Assembly: GCF_018320785.1 (NCBI RefSeq) | Contig: NC_054868.1 | Location: 40,617,874 to 40,681,873, forward strand | Direction of reading: 5' to 3' | Length of the DNA: 64,000 bases | Source of the DNA: Cheilinus undulatus | Lineage: Eukaryota; Chordata; Actinopteri; Labriformes; Labridae | Shown here: positions 55,701-64,000 of the stretch, piece by piece | How positions within the stretch are numbered: the stretch's first letter is position 1 | How the letters are laid out: the number at the start of each line of letters is the position of its first letter | The notes under the pieces: generated by a model | Told to the model about the DNA's origin: nothing | What the model saw: the letters and a program-made list of their open reading frames with translations, nothing else | Databases searched by the model: none | Program-made: the position numbers and the translations under genes

Positions 55701-58700
55701 CATTTACACTAGTAGAGATACCTGAAAAGACAGTTCGCCTGTAGCACTCCCATTGTAGTCAAAGGATGCAATCCCATGAGGAAGGGGAAGCTGGTGAAAG
55801 AAAGCAAAAATTAAACAGATCAGCTGAAGTAAAAGTTAAAGCATGATTCAAGCCATGTGTGCAGTGGGGATTTCTCTCACTGTGTAGTTGTTGTAGAGAC
55901 GGTGGCCTGGGTTGGGCCTTGGAGGTAAGACGGGTCCTCTCCTTTGGGACTTTTGTGTCTGGGGTTTAGATGAAACGTCCCATGATGCTGTGTGGGATCG
56001 ACTTTGCACCTGAGGGCTGGGTGGAGGAGGTCTTCCTGGTCCTGCTTTGGCTGGAGGAGGGCGAGGTGGGAGGGATTTGATTGTACTCTGCCTCCTGAAA
56101 TGTAAAACAACAGTCAAGAGGAATAAAGAAGCATCTCAACAAAGTGTATGTTTATTTAAACTTTTATGACTTACCGAGGAGGAAGAGAAGGCTCAGGCCC
56201 AGACTGGAACGACTCCTGCAGAGGAATTTAATATTTCAGTTTTATCAACACTTAGACAAACACACAGCCTGCTGCACTGAAACCAGGCTTTAACATTAAG
56301 CATTCAGCCAGACCTTCCCATCAACAGCAAGTAGGTGTACCCGGGGCTACAAAAGTCTCTTTGTTTGTGGAAAACACAGGAAAGAAGCAGGTAAGCCAAC
56401 AGCTGACAGACAAGATAAACCTGATTCAGAGAGTTTCTGAACTCAAAATGAACCATATCATAGCTCTTATTGATGCATCAAATAGATACTTTAAAGAAAT
56501 GCCAGAGTACAAAGAGGATGACCACAAAATCTTTCCTCTCTTGTGTATCTAAATTCCTTTGACTCATCTGGTCTTCTTGGCAGAGTTTAAAGGTCTGAAA
56601 AGGTGCATTTTTCTGTAAAAACCCACCTGGACAGGGAGGACAGGTACCCGACTTTGGCTGTGGTTCATGGAGTTGTTTAGGTGGCCCACAGGCTTCTGAG
56701 CAGGGAGGGGAGGGGGGTTGTCTTGAAAGTTATCTGAAACTGAGAGGAGATGCCTCTTAACCACTACATAGAGAAAACTTTTTTTGGTGGCAAACAAAGT
56801 GCATTTTTTTTAGCATGGATATACTAATTAAGAAAATAAGGTTAATATTGCAAAAAAATGTTTGCTTCTATATAATATCATACTGCACACATGAAATGCA
56901 GTTATTTAAGAATAACTGACAGTAAACACAGAGATAAACAACAAATAAGAGCACAGACTCACATGAATCAGTTTTGCTGGGGACCCTGATGGTGGTCGGT
57001 CTCCGTGTTAAACTCTGTCTAGGGAAGGAGCCTCCATTGCTGTCCACGTTACGCTGAGGTTTGACCGGGGTGTGATCTGAGCAGAAAGACACTTTACTGT
57101 ATCACTGTGTGTTTTAGGTTCTCAGAGGGCAAACAAAGTCAAAGCTAACAAATGGATACGCATGTCATTTGCAATTCTGCAAAGTAGTGGAGTTTTTCCA
57201 AGCAGCAAAATGTAGTTTTGCAGTTTTGTAAAATGTCACTTTAAAGTCAATGAAGGAACAGTTAGAAAATTTGTTCCCTCTTGACAAGAGATTAATATCA
57301 CTTTCATGGCTGGGTGTTAAGTATGGAACAGGAACCATGAGGCTATTTGCCTAAAGATTCTAACCTGAATCTTTTCATATATCCATTGCATGGATGTATT
57401 TCACATTCATCTTGGAAACCTCCTACACAATGTGTTTGGGAAGGGCAGGGCTCTTCAAAGAAATTCTCAGAAGGTGATTGGATGAATGCTCTGTCACATT
57501 CATGATAGGCCAATCAGAGCAACAAGACAGAATGAGGTAGTAAGCATGCACAGCTTCAGTGCTAACCTGAGCTATACAGGCTAGCCCTGCTGTAGTATTT
57601 GAACGGCAGAGCTTATCGGTGGCTAAAAATCATGCCTATTGGGAGACGTACAAAAACAACTACACTGATAAGAAAAGCTTTCACTGTGGCTCTTTGTGCT
57701 TGTTTTAATAAAGAAATGTGGTCCAGTTCTGTTAAAACTGCCACCATACTAAAGCTACATCCCAGCTAACTACTACATTGGCGGCAGCCATTGCTATCAG
57801 GTTACAGTACAACAAAACGGGAAAACAGCTTATAATGCAAAAGTAACTGTACATAACTTCTACAACTCAAGTCTCTACATGACATATTTTTACTGTATCA
57901 AACAAAAAATAAATAAAAACACATACTGATAGGGAAGTGTAGAAGTGTTGCTAGGCATGTTTCTGGATTTTGTGGGTGCCACACTGGCTGATCTAATACT
58001 TCTACTCTTTATGCAAGGCCAGCAAGGCTACCTCTCACAGGCTCTCAAGCAATTAATGGAAAATGCCAGTCTGTTATCAGTAACCCCATTCAAACATTTT
58101 CTTTAAAAGAAAGAATGACAAAACACAAGTTCGTACTGTATACATTTATATGCTAGCTGCAAGCTACAGACTCACTTCCTTCATTCATTTCTTGTCATGA
58201 TTATCTGTTAGATGGTTGTTTGACCTTTTGGTAGTTGAAAAAACTATTTTAACACTCTATGCTCTGATTTTTGCTTTCTGTCATCATGTCAGACAAAATA
58301 AGAACCTTGAATGCTTTACACTGTGAGCACAGTCTTTGCTCGTTTCTTGCATTGCTCCAAGTTCTGCCAGACATTTTTTAGGTTATTCAAAAAATAAATC
58401 TTTGCTGCTGTAACACATTTCAATAATAAACAAGCCGCTGAAAATAAAAGTACTCATAACTTTCCTGTACGAGCAGTATTTAGTCCTAGAAATATCAAAT
58501 GCTACTCACTTGTTGGACTTTCCACATACTCATTCTCTCGGGTCATGGAGGCTGAGTTGTGGTTGTTTATGTTGAGGTTCGGTCTCAAAGGTTCTTTAAC
58601 AGGCTTTGCGGGAGGTTTAGGAGGTATAACTGGAATCGGTTCATCCTCACAGATGCAGTTGGACCTGGTCAGTACAGATGGCCGGGATCTCTTTGGAATC

Positions 58701-61292
58701 ACCCCCTTGTTGTGTATGCTCTCTAGTTCGTCTCTCACAGACTCTCCCACGAGTTTCTTGGGAGGTTTAGGAGCTGGTGTCGGTGGGATTTTTGTGGTCG
58801 AGACATTCTGATTGTCCTCTTCAGTACTCTGGTTAAACTGAGGTTTTTGAGCTACAGAAGGTTTGGCAGCGACCAGAGGTTTGTTTGGTGGTTTCCTGGG
58901 TTTAGGTTCTGGTTTGGCAGGTTCAACATTTCCCTCCTCACAAACCTGGCTCTCAAAGGCCTGGATCCTGGCACGGATATCACGTTGACTGTGGTTGGTG
59001 CTCATTTCGTCATCAGCATTTTCACCTTCTAAGATCTCTTCTGATTGGTTTGGGATGTCAGTTTTCCTCTCAGACTCAATGTCTGCTGTAAAAACTTCCA
59101 ATAACTCCTGTAAATACTTATTTGAGGAGATGTCTTCTAGATCAGGGAGGTTTTCTTCACTACTTTCACCGAGCTTAACCAGAGTTTGGACTTTCACCTC
59201 TCCTGTATTGGGTGTGTTTAGTCTTTTTGTACGAGGAAGTGGAACTGGCCGTTGATTGTCGTCCAAGTCTGAAGAGGAGGGAGTCGTTTGAGCAGCAGGG
59301 GAAGAAGGAAGGTTTTCAGAAGTATCCCAGTGCACAATGACAGATCTGGTGTAAGTCTGCGTGGAATCTGTTTCATTTGATTGCCTTAAATCTGTCTTGG
59401 AGTCACTTTGGCTTTCAGAGCTAGTAGGTAATGTAATATTTGTTCCAGCAGTCTCAGTGGCTGGTTCTTTAACTCTGGGCAGTGATGGCCTTGGTGGTTT
59501 TTTAGGCTTTTGACCTGTAAGGAAGAAAAAGAAAAAAAATTTAGATCAAAATTAGCCTAAAACAAAAACAGAAACAGTAGCCAGTATTTATGAAACCACT
59601 GTGATTATTGTGTAGCTCACCAGTGGGTCTTTTTCCTGATGGTTGTGGAGCAGCACTGCACTGTGGGACAGTTTCAGAGGACTGTTCCCTCACAGGGTCG
59701 GTCTGTGTGGAGCTTGTGGTGGTGCAGGCGGTCTTGCGGGGGGCTGCAGTGGGTATGACTGTGTGCTCTTCCTGGGTCTTCTCTTGGATCACCTGGTCAT
59801 AGGATGGTGGGGGCTAAGTCATGAAAAAGAGAGCCGTTTACACCTGTACACGCTATTTTTCTATTTAGCTTTGCATTGCGCTGATGGTTGTGTATCAGGA
59901 GTTGGTAGGCTGTTTTATAAACCAATGGAAATCACTTAAAAAGCCACAGCTACTTTATAGCATATTTACTTGATGTCCTTAAATATGTTACCTTTTTAAA
60001 CTTTGAGAAGTTGAGAAATTATACTTAAAACAGGCTGCTGCTTCCTGTGTTGAAAAACAAGACCAGTTAAGGAAGTGCACCAAACTGCAGTTTCTTAAGT
60101 GTCCACTTGAGGCTAGTTGCAAAAGCTAAGGAATCTCCATAACTCCCATGTTAAAATGCCATTTTTGGGGGGTGCAGATGGCCTAGTGGTTAGGTTGTAC
60201 CCCGTGTATGCGGGCGGCTTGGGCTCAAGTCTGGCCTGTGACTCTTATACCCCATGCCAGCGCCCCTTCTAATCCCTTTTTCCAGCTCTTTCCACTGTCA
60301 ACCTGTACAAATAAAGGCATAAAATCCCTTTCTCCCTCCTGTCTCTTTCCAGGGCTGTGCAGACATAAATAAAGCTGTGTGCTTTCATGGCTGTGGGTGG
60401 AGATGCTAGGTGAGGGGAAGGTTTTATTTATTATAATGACAGCCATTTTGATGTCACAACGAACACAGATTCTCAACGAACCATCAGCTTTCCTGTTTTC
60501 AGATATGGGCTGACCCTGAGCAAAACATCAGGTTGGCTTGTATCACATTTTGCAGGCTGGAAGATATTCCGGATACCAATCCACATTTGCAGAAACACTA
60601 AAAACTTGTTTTTCAATGATATGCACCATTAAAGGAAAGCCAAATTTGAAAAAATGACTTCAGCTTTGCACAAAGATTTGAAATTCTAAGACCAGCCCTG
60701 CTCATGAGTCAGAAAAATACCAGAAGCATACCATAAAAGAATTGGCCAAAGTATCAAAAAATGTCAGTGATAAAATAACAAAGCAAAATCAAACAGCACC
60801 ACAGGTGAGGCTTACCTGAGAAACAGGTTGGATTCCAGCAGGCCAGCCTGACTGGGGAGGAGGAAACACCACAGACCCTCCTGAGAACCAGCTGTTACTG
60901 GCCAGAGGTTCTGCTGAGACGATGGTGATCTCTGGACGCCTGAAACACAAACAACACACTTCTACGCCATGAGAAGATCCAAATGCAATATCCAATAAAC
61001 GTATCCACTAACATCCAATACATACCGTCTGTCTCTGGTGTGGTCACTCTGAGAGTTTGTTCTTGCTGAAGAAAAAAAAGAAGTTCAACTTGATTAGATT
61101 TGAGAATTTGTCAGCTAATAACCCCATCTATGAACATACATGAGTTGAACAATATAGGTGTCCGATTTCTAAAATCAAATGGGTGAAAAAGTCTTCAGTA
61201 CAGGTTTTATTAGATCTTGAAACCACAAAAGTTGACCAAAGGCAAACTCACTTCTTTTGATAGCAGCTCGTATAGTAGACAGAGGTCCTGGG
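49432..61292 (-). CDS. sh3d19: sh3d19, SH3 domain-containing protein 19 (EVE-1/EBP), 5'-partial, 19 exons
   Basis: SH3D19 is a cytosolic scaffold; in mammals it binds ADAM proteases and links to endocytosis and Ras signalling. Exons in transcript order: 61292-61252, 61065-61026, 60939-60816, 59813-59621, 59514-58510, 57076-56963, 56739-56627, 56215-56175, 56094-55881, 55790-55722, 55304-55161, 55039-54973, 54146-54016, 53876-53827, 53735-53506, 51435-51395, 50706-50520, 49737-49634, 49542-49432. Each has GT/AG borders; phases join to 1,005 residues and a TAG stop at 49434-49432. The first 630 residues are proline-rich and disordered; five SH3 domains follow at about 634-685, 712-765, 786-842, 879-932 and 951-1005. 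Human SH3D19 has the same five-domain C-terminus. The N-terminal exon or exons are missing: the first exon found needs two nucleotides from an upstream exon. Neighbour rps3a is convergent. Confidence 0.93.
50095..50340 (-). repeat. degenerate tandem repeat, 42-bp family, copy B
   Basis: Several imperfect units of about 40-45 bp with the core CCACTT-RAGGGCACCCTAAA followed by TTTGTCAAATTTTG. They are the reverse complement of the 38235-38360 units. Located in the sh3d19 intron between 49737 and 50520. Confidence 0.65.
50520..51435 (-). CDS. sh3d19: sh3d19 linker and SH3 domain 4 (exons 51435-51395 and 50706-50520)
   Basis: A 41-nt exon encodes a short Ala/Pro linker (MAAAQSPHPEAAQ). The 187-nt exon encodes SVEWVVALYDFAGNSEGDLSF, GDQILITQHVDAEWSCGRL, then GMFPRTFVQ, a canonical SH3. 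The intron between the two exons contains a 532-bp hAT-type MITE (50767-51298). The tiny linker exon could be skipped in some transcripts only with a frame change, since 41 is not a multiple of 3. Confidence 0.92.
50767..51298. mobile_element. hAT-type MITE in a sh3d19 intron
   Basis: Ends CAGTGTTAATTTCGTCGAC and, inverted from the right, CAGTGTTAATTTTGGCAGC. They are flanked by 8-bp duplications TTGCAATA (50759-50766) and CTGCAATA (51299-51306), one mismatch. The interior is full of GACTAAAACT-like repeats. There is no open transposase. Confidence 0.85.
52190..52935 (-). pseudogene. Tc1/mariner-like transposase relic
   Basis: Read on the minus strand from ATG at 52873: MAPSKEIQEQMRNKVTDIH, then a helix-turn-helix region with TMVRAIIHRWRKLGMM, SCRPTKITHR, and further on GGGSVRVWGCFAASGPG and QQDNDRKNTTK (the family usually has QQDNDPKHTSK). 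These are the DNA-binding and DDE catalytic-region signatures of Tc1-type transposases. Several in-frame stops and probable frameshifts show that it is dead. It sits in the sh3d19 intron between 51435 and 53506. Terminal repeats were not resolved. Confidence 0.85.
53506..53876 (-). CDS. sh3d19: sh3d19 proline linker and SH3 domain 3 (exons 53876-53827 and 53735-53506)
   Basis: The 50-nt exon encodes PNHSPKPPPKPPSATV, a proline-rich linker. The 230-nt exon encodes CVARFDFEGEHSDELSF, then EGDVIQLKEYTGEEWARG and GIFPLNFVEII, a canonical SH3 very close to human SH3-3 (CVARFEY, EEWARGE, GIFPLNFVE). The acceptor of the 230-nt exon is ATAAG before TGGTCC; this choice is fixed by the phase of the exon before it. 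Confidence 0.93.
54016..55039 (-). CDS. sh3d19: sh3d19 SH3 domain 2 (exons 55039-54973 and 54146-54016)
   Basis: Canonical SH3 fold signature: VQAVYDFNPESPGELSL, RAGDIVTMVEQVDSEWYRG, then GFFPINHVKVL. It keeps the aromatic ALYDY position, the EWYRG tryptophan and the FPxNxV proline, so it should bind PxxP ligands. The two exons join within the RT loop, after FNP. The donor of the second exon is GTAAGT. Confidence 0.93.
54744..54900. mobile_element. hAT-type element fragment in a sh3d19 intron
   Basis: Starts CAGTGGTTCTGAACTGACC and shares AACCAGCTTTGTTATCCAG and AAAAGAAGAT with the 40,900-40,930 region. Right end not found. Confidence 0.5.
55161..55790 (-). CDS. sh3d19: sh3d19 SH3 domain 1 (two exons, atypical)
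   Basis: Exons 55790-55722 (23 codons) and 55304-55161 (48 codons). The domain runs from GIASFDYNGSATGELSFQ through KNEVLLLLEEIDYNTFECQ to GRVNKSRMKVI. It keeps the ALYDY-like start and the GELSF strand. It lacks the ligand-binding tryptophan (TFECQ where EWxxG is usual) and has RVNKSRM in place of the usual FPxNYV. Human SH3D19 SH3-1 is degenerate in the same way, so this is a family trait and not decay. Confidence 0.9.
55881..57076 (-). CDS. sh3d19: sh3d19 four exons of the second proline-rich block
   Basis: Exons 57076-56963, 56739-56627, 56215-56175 and 56094-55881 join in phase. They encode RRPTTIRVPSKTDSF followed by DNPPPLPAQKPVG; human SH3D19 has a matching PTVIRIPAK and PPPLPAEKPIG pair. 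Next are RVPVLPVQ, LPPRRQSTIKSLPPRPPP and GPVLPPRPNPGHRLYNNY; the last corresponds to human DPVLPPRPKPGHPLYSKY just before SH3-1. These matches tie the locus to SH3D19 rather than to another multi-SH3 gene. Confidence 0.9.
57077..58509 (-). other. sh3d19: sh3d19 intron, repeat-derived in part
   Basis: The block AAAGAAATTCTCAGAAGGTG-ATTGGATGAATG near 57,460-57,490 resembles a dispersed fish repeat. No phase-compatible exon found. Confidence 0.45.
58510..59514 (-). CDS. sh3d19: sh3d19 large central exon (proline-rich region)
   Basis: A 1,005-nt exon covering about residues 133-467 of the recovered protein, open throughout. It carries repeated proline-basic SH3 ligand-like motifs: KPKKPPRPSLPRVK, RPVPLPRTKR, KPEPKPRKPPNKP, TPAPKPPKKL and IPPKPPAKPVKEP. 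An acidic stretch (LPDLEDISS through ENADDEMS) and a likely short helix, RDIRARIQAFE, lie between them; the latter resembles the N-terminal SRIKVFE of human SH3D19. The exon ends with ENEYVESPT. Such motifs could be bound by partner SH3 domains or by this protein's own. Borders are a TTACAG acceptor and a GTGAGT donor. Confidence 0.92.
59621..59813 (-). CDS. sh3d19: sh3d19 exon with PPxY motif
   Basis: A 193-nt exon that opens with PPPSYDQVIQEKTQEEH. PPSY is a PPxY motif, the ligand type of WW domains such as those of NEDD4-family ubiquitin ligases. The remainder is Thr/Ser/Gln-rich, ending SGKRPTG at the junction. The motif sits at about residues 69-76 of the recovered protein. PPPSYD-V segments recur in adaptor proteins of trafficking; binding here is inference. 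Confidence 0.85.
60164..60335 (+). repeat. second tRNA-derived SINE, related to the 48.5 kb copy
   Basis: A box TGGCCTAGTGG at 60179-60189 and B box-like GGCTCAAGTCT at 60232-60242. The tail (CCAGCTCTTTCCACTGTC, then AAATAAAGGCATAAAA) is like that of the 48,519 copy, so both belong to one family. Flanking duplication was not identified. It is located in the sh3d19 intron between 59813 and 60816. Confidence 0.75.
60816..60939 (-). CDS. sh3d19: sh3d19 exon with RPEITIVSAEPL segment
   Basis: A 124-nt exon encoding RPEITIVSAEPLASNSWF, then a Gly/Ser and Pro-rich stretch ending GIQPVSQ, joined in frame to the PPPSYDQV exon. Frame is open throughout, the acceptor reads TTTCAG and the donor GTAAGC. 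Splice sites and phase support it; no domain is assigned. Confidence 0.8.
61026..61292 (-). CDS. sh3d19: sh3d19 first two recognised exons (61252-61292, 61026-61065)
   Basis: Two small exons of 41 and 40 nt. Together they encode PGPLSTIRAAIKR then TNSQSDHTRDRR, basic and low-complexity. Support comes from correct acceptors and donors and from phase fit to the next exon (60816-60939), not from domain similarity. They are therefore the least certain exons of the model, and one or both could be alternatively spliced. Confidence 0.7.
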
Positions 61293-61638
61293 CTGATAAG
61301 AAAACAAAGATATTGATTATTAAGGTGTGGAACTCAAAAACAACAAAGGCAGGACTGTAGCTTTACGATGACTCAGCTGATAGAAAGTTAGCTCTTAGCA
61401 ACGGCATAATAAATACTCAACATGTACTGCTCATTTATTCTACAGATAATTGAGAAAAGAATGTATCACACAGAGAGACATGATAACATATAGAGCTTTG
61501 CAGAAACAAGATAAGAATAAAATAGGTCAGGAGCAAAGTCCAGTCTGCAGGATGTTTTTCATGTTTTTGTTTTCTATTAAGCCCAAACCTTGGGCCATTA
61601 CAATTGGTAACACTCCCATCCTATTTGCCCTGATCTAA

Positions 61639-62283
61639 AGGGATATTGCTGTATTTTTTAAGTTGAGTTGTATGAGGCACTTGACAATAGTAGTAGCATT
61701 AGCCATCAGTAATTTTGCTAACATCACGACTCCACCACACCCAAAAGTACTGCCCCTTGTCGCTGATTGGTCCTGTCACTTTCTAACCAGGCCCAAACAG
61801 TTTCAGACGGGAGCTTTGCAAGATGGGTTTGCCAGTGAGAAACACGGAAACAGGCGTATCTGTCTGCTTTGCAAGGTTAGAATTCGTCTCCGTGTGGACG
61901 GGGCCTTAGATTAGTTACTTTTTTGTCTGACAAAGCCCGCAGACCCAAACAGCTGATCAGATACACTGAGGCGGAAGAATACGTGGCTGGTAGGTGAACC
62001 CTGCATTGGAAGAATAGTGCCAAACACAGAAGCTTTCTGGGTGAAAAATAAAATTCTTAAAAAAACTTTGACATCATGTACAATTGAGCCAACATTGTTT
62101 TTTGGGCCCATGTATACCTTAAACTTGCTGAATTATGCAGAGAAACCATCTACAACACTGTATAACCTAGTTTCTCCATGTCCTGTTTGAAGGGGCAGTG
62201 CTCACTGAAATCACTGGAGGCTAACGCCACTACTATTGCCAATTACCTTACACAACCCAACTCCAAAATACTGAAATATCCCT
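61639..62283. mobile_element. piggyBac-type MITE (TTAA target)
   Basis: Inverted ends AGGGATATTGCTGTATTTT (from 61639) and, read inward from 62283, AGGGATATTTCAGTATTTTG, with similarity continuing for about 45 bp. Flanks are CTAA (61635-61638, a decayed TTAA) and TTAA (62284-62287). No transposase frame is present. Inside, at about 61890-61912, is a CGTCTCCGTGTGGACGGGGC segment seen at ends of other fish MITEs, suggesting an older insertion or composite origin. Confidence 0.7.
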
Positions 62284-62296
62284 TTAAGTGTCTTGG

Positions 62297-62392
62297 CTAA
62301 AGATACCTCAACCCTGCAGGAGCTGGGGATCAAACCCCCAACCTTCCAGCTGAGAGACAATAGCCTTACTATCGGACCAGTCGCCTCTCTAT
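62297..62392 (-). repeat. SINE relic with tRNA-like head
   Basis: On the minus strand there is a B box-like GGTTTGATCCC (62326-62336) within GGAAGGTTGGGGGTTTGATC, followed by a tail resembling TTAGCCAAGACACTTAA, the core found in V-SINE-like fish elements. It abuts the right end of the piggyBac-type element. Family assignment is tentative. Confidence 0.5.
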
Positions 62393-63935
62393 AAAGGACA
62401 GGACACTAGTGGATTTAGATATGAGGTTAAAATGCTAAAGAGACTCTTCATTGCTGAGTTAGTGCACTAGTATGTACAATGAACAACACAAATCCTAAAA
62501 GTTGACAGTTCATAGTCTAAAGAGCTCATGGTTGCACATCCTAAGAGAGCCCTCATTTACAATGATGCAGAGGTACAGACAAAAATAGAGAGGATACTCA
62601 TAGGCAGATAAAAATAAAATCATCAGAGAGGGCTGTGGGGTAGCAATACAGAAAAAAACATGGACACAAACAACTACAAACTACAAACAACTTCTGGAGC
62701 AAGCTCAAGATGAGGGATTAGGGGGATAGTAACAAACAGAAGTTCTTCCTAAGCAGTGTGTTCAATAATGAAGTCTACAATCCCTGCTGCTGTTGTTCAT
62801 GTGCTCAGTGAAAATCCACCGAACTTATATCAACATGGTGCCAAGTAGTTGCTACCAATCTCAGGTGAACGCATGACAATGACTCTATTGTCCCATACAA
62901 CACCTTATCTCTGCACAGGAGCTGCTAATGTTTGGTATCCTCTGGCTGTTTTCTACTAAATATAGAGGATTATTTTCTAATCCCATCCCATCACTTTAAA
63001 TCTGCAACAACACAATATTAAGATTATCTGCTTAACTTCCTTTTCGCTTTTAAAAGGTGTTGAAATCAAAAACTAAGACTCCTCACCAAAGCTACGGCTA
63101 ATTCTCCTGACAGTAGAGGTGGGAGCATCATTAACACATTTGCTGCTCATTAAGGACTAACTGCAAGAGGGGATGTAAACTATCAGGGGAAAAGACCAAA
63201 GATACAAGACTTCACCTCCACACCATGTGATTTAATTGATGCTGAGCTGTAAACAAAGGAAGTTGTGGTATCCATAATAAAGAGAGATTTTTTTAAAGAT
63301 CTCTTTACATGACTAGGCTGCGCTTTAGGTATGTCTGTAAACAACATCTAAAAAAGCCGAATGACATGTTCATCCTTGTGTTGAGCTTCATTCAGTCAGT
63401 CAGTGAGGATGGATCAGTCCATTGTTTTCTCCTTTCACAACCTCACCATCAGCACAACTGACTGTTAAAGGGATAGAGCTGCATTCACAGCAACACACGG
63501 AAATAACTCAAAATCAAGGAACTGTACTGCTCTAGTTTCAAGGCATAATATCTCATTACACTTTCTTTAAGCCAACTTTAGTTGACAAGCCCAGAAAAAC
63601 AACTTATATCAAAATGTGAAAAGTCAAAAAAATTATAGATGTGTCAAAGGAGAGATGTCACAGTGTTGAGGGGATGCCCAAGTAGCTGGGGCCTTGCAAA
63701 AGGGTAACTGGGCAGTGCTTGGGAAGTAAACTGGCACCTATTCAGCAACCAGACTAATTTATATTTTTGATCTATTCTTACTCAGTTTGTAGAGACTTGG
63801 GTTGGAAACTTGAGTGATGCCTGTTCAACTCCAGCACAACGCAATACTGCAACACAATGCAAGCAAAAGGACGGATAGATCGATGGATAGACAGAATGAG
63901 AGGAGAAACACACGCTAAAACTTTCAAAATAAAAT
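62393..63935. other. region upstream of recognised sh3d19 exons
   Basis: The missing sh3d19 5' exon or exons could be here or beyond 64,000. No convincing start exon with donor of the right phase was found by eye. Confidence 0.4.
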
Positions 63936-63986
63936 AGGGTTAAACTTTCAGCTAGGTTAGGGTAAGGGTTAAAGTTAGGGTTAGGA
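63936..63986 (+). repeat. degenerate telomere-like TTAGGG stretch
   Basis: AGGGTTAAAC, TAGGTTAGGGTAAGGGTTAA and GTTAGGGTTAGG in close succession. Too short and degenerate for a telomere; simple interstitial repeat near the window end. Confidence 0.7.
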
Positions 63987-64000
63987 TACCAAAACCGAAA

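Noticed and set aside
63936..63986. Telomere end
   Set aside because: Only a few degenerate TTAGGG units, embedded in ordinary sequence.

Overview
This is nuclear DNA of a vertebrate, most probably a teleost fish. It has spliced genes with GT/AG introns, long AT-rich introns packed with hAT, piggyBac and Tc1-like relics and tRNA-derived SINEs, and protein sequences very close to vertebrate orthologues. No prokaryotic, viral or CRISPR-type system is visible. Most open frames of 60-100 codons in the window are chance frames or transposon remnants; only three protein-coding loci are supported.

Layout. (1) 1-36,780, minus strand: the 5' end of lrba. The first coding exon is at 35,845-36,015 and a CpG-rich promoter lies at about 36,020-36,780. 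Everything from 35,844 down to position 1 reads as intron 1, at least 35.8 kb, with no further lrba exon recognised. It holds two relics of one non-LTR retrotransposon family, a third LINE 3' end, and many hAT-type elements (a TAGGGATGCA family is the commonest), including a cleanly readable nested insertion at 28,560-30,578. (2) 36,780-43,680: spacer with hAT MITEs, a 42-bp tandem repeat, an ATCT microsatellite and a palindromic MITE. (3) 43,690-48,452, plus strand: a complete six-exon rps3a gene (266 residues) with a TOP-type leader, a TCGCGA promoter palindrome and two intronic C/D box snoRNAs of the SNORD73 (U73) type in introns 2 and 5. (4) 48,453-49,431: short tail-to-tail spacer with a SINE flanked by a target-site duplication. 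(5) 49,432-61,292 and probably beyond, minus strand: sh3d19. Nineteen phase-compatible exons give 1,005 residues: a long proline-rich region followed by five SH3 domains. The N-terminal exon or exons were not found; 61,300-64,000 holds a piggyBac-type MITE, a SINE relic and telomere-like repeats.

The order and orientation lrba(-), rps3a(+), sh3d19(-) is the same as I recall for human chromosome 4q31, which supports orthology. The three genes act in separate processes (vesicle traffic, translation, SH3 scaffolding and endocytosis). The likely functional coupling inside the window is rps3a with the snoRNAs spliced from its introns.

The most interesting observations are the nested hAT insertion with both sets of 8-bp target duplications readable, the 42-bp tandem repeat shared by two loci in opposite orientation, the paired snoRNAs, and several conserved linear motifs in sh3d19. 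I found no convincing novel gene system.
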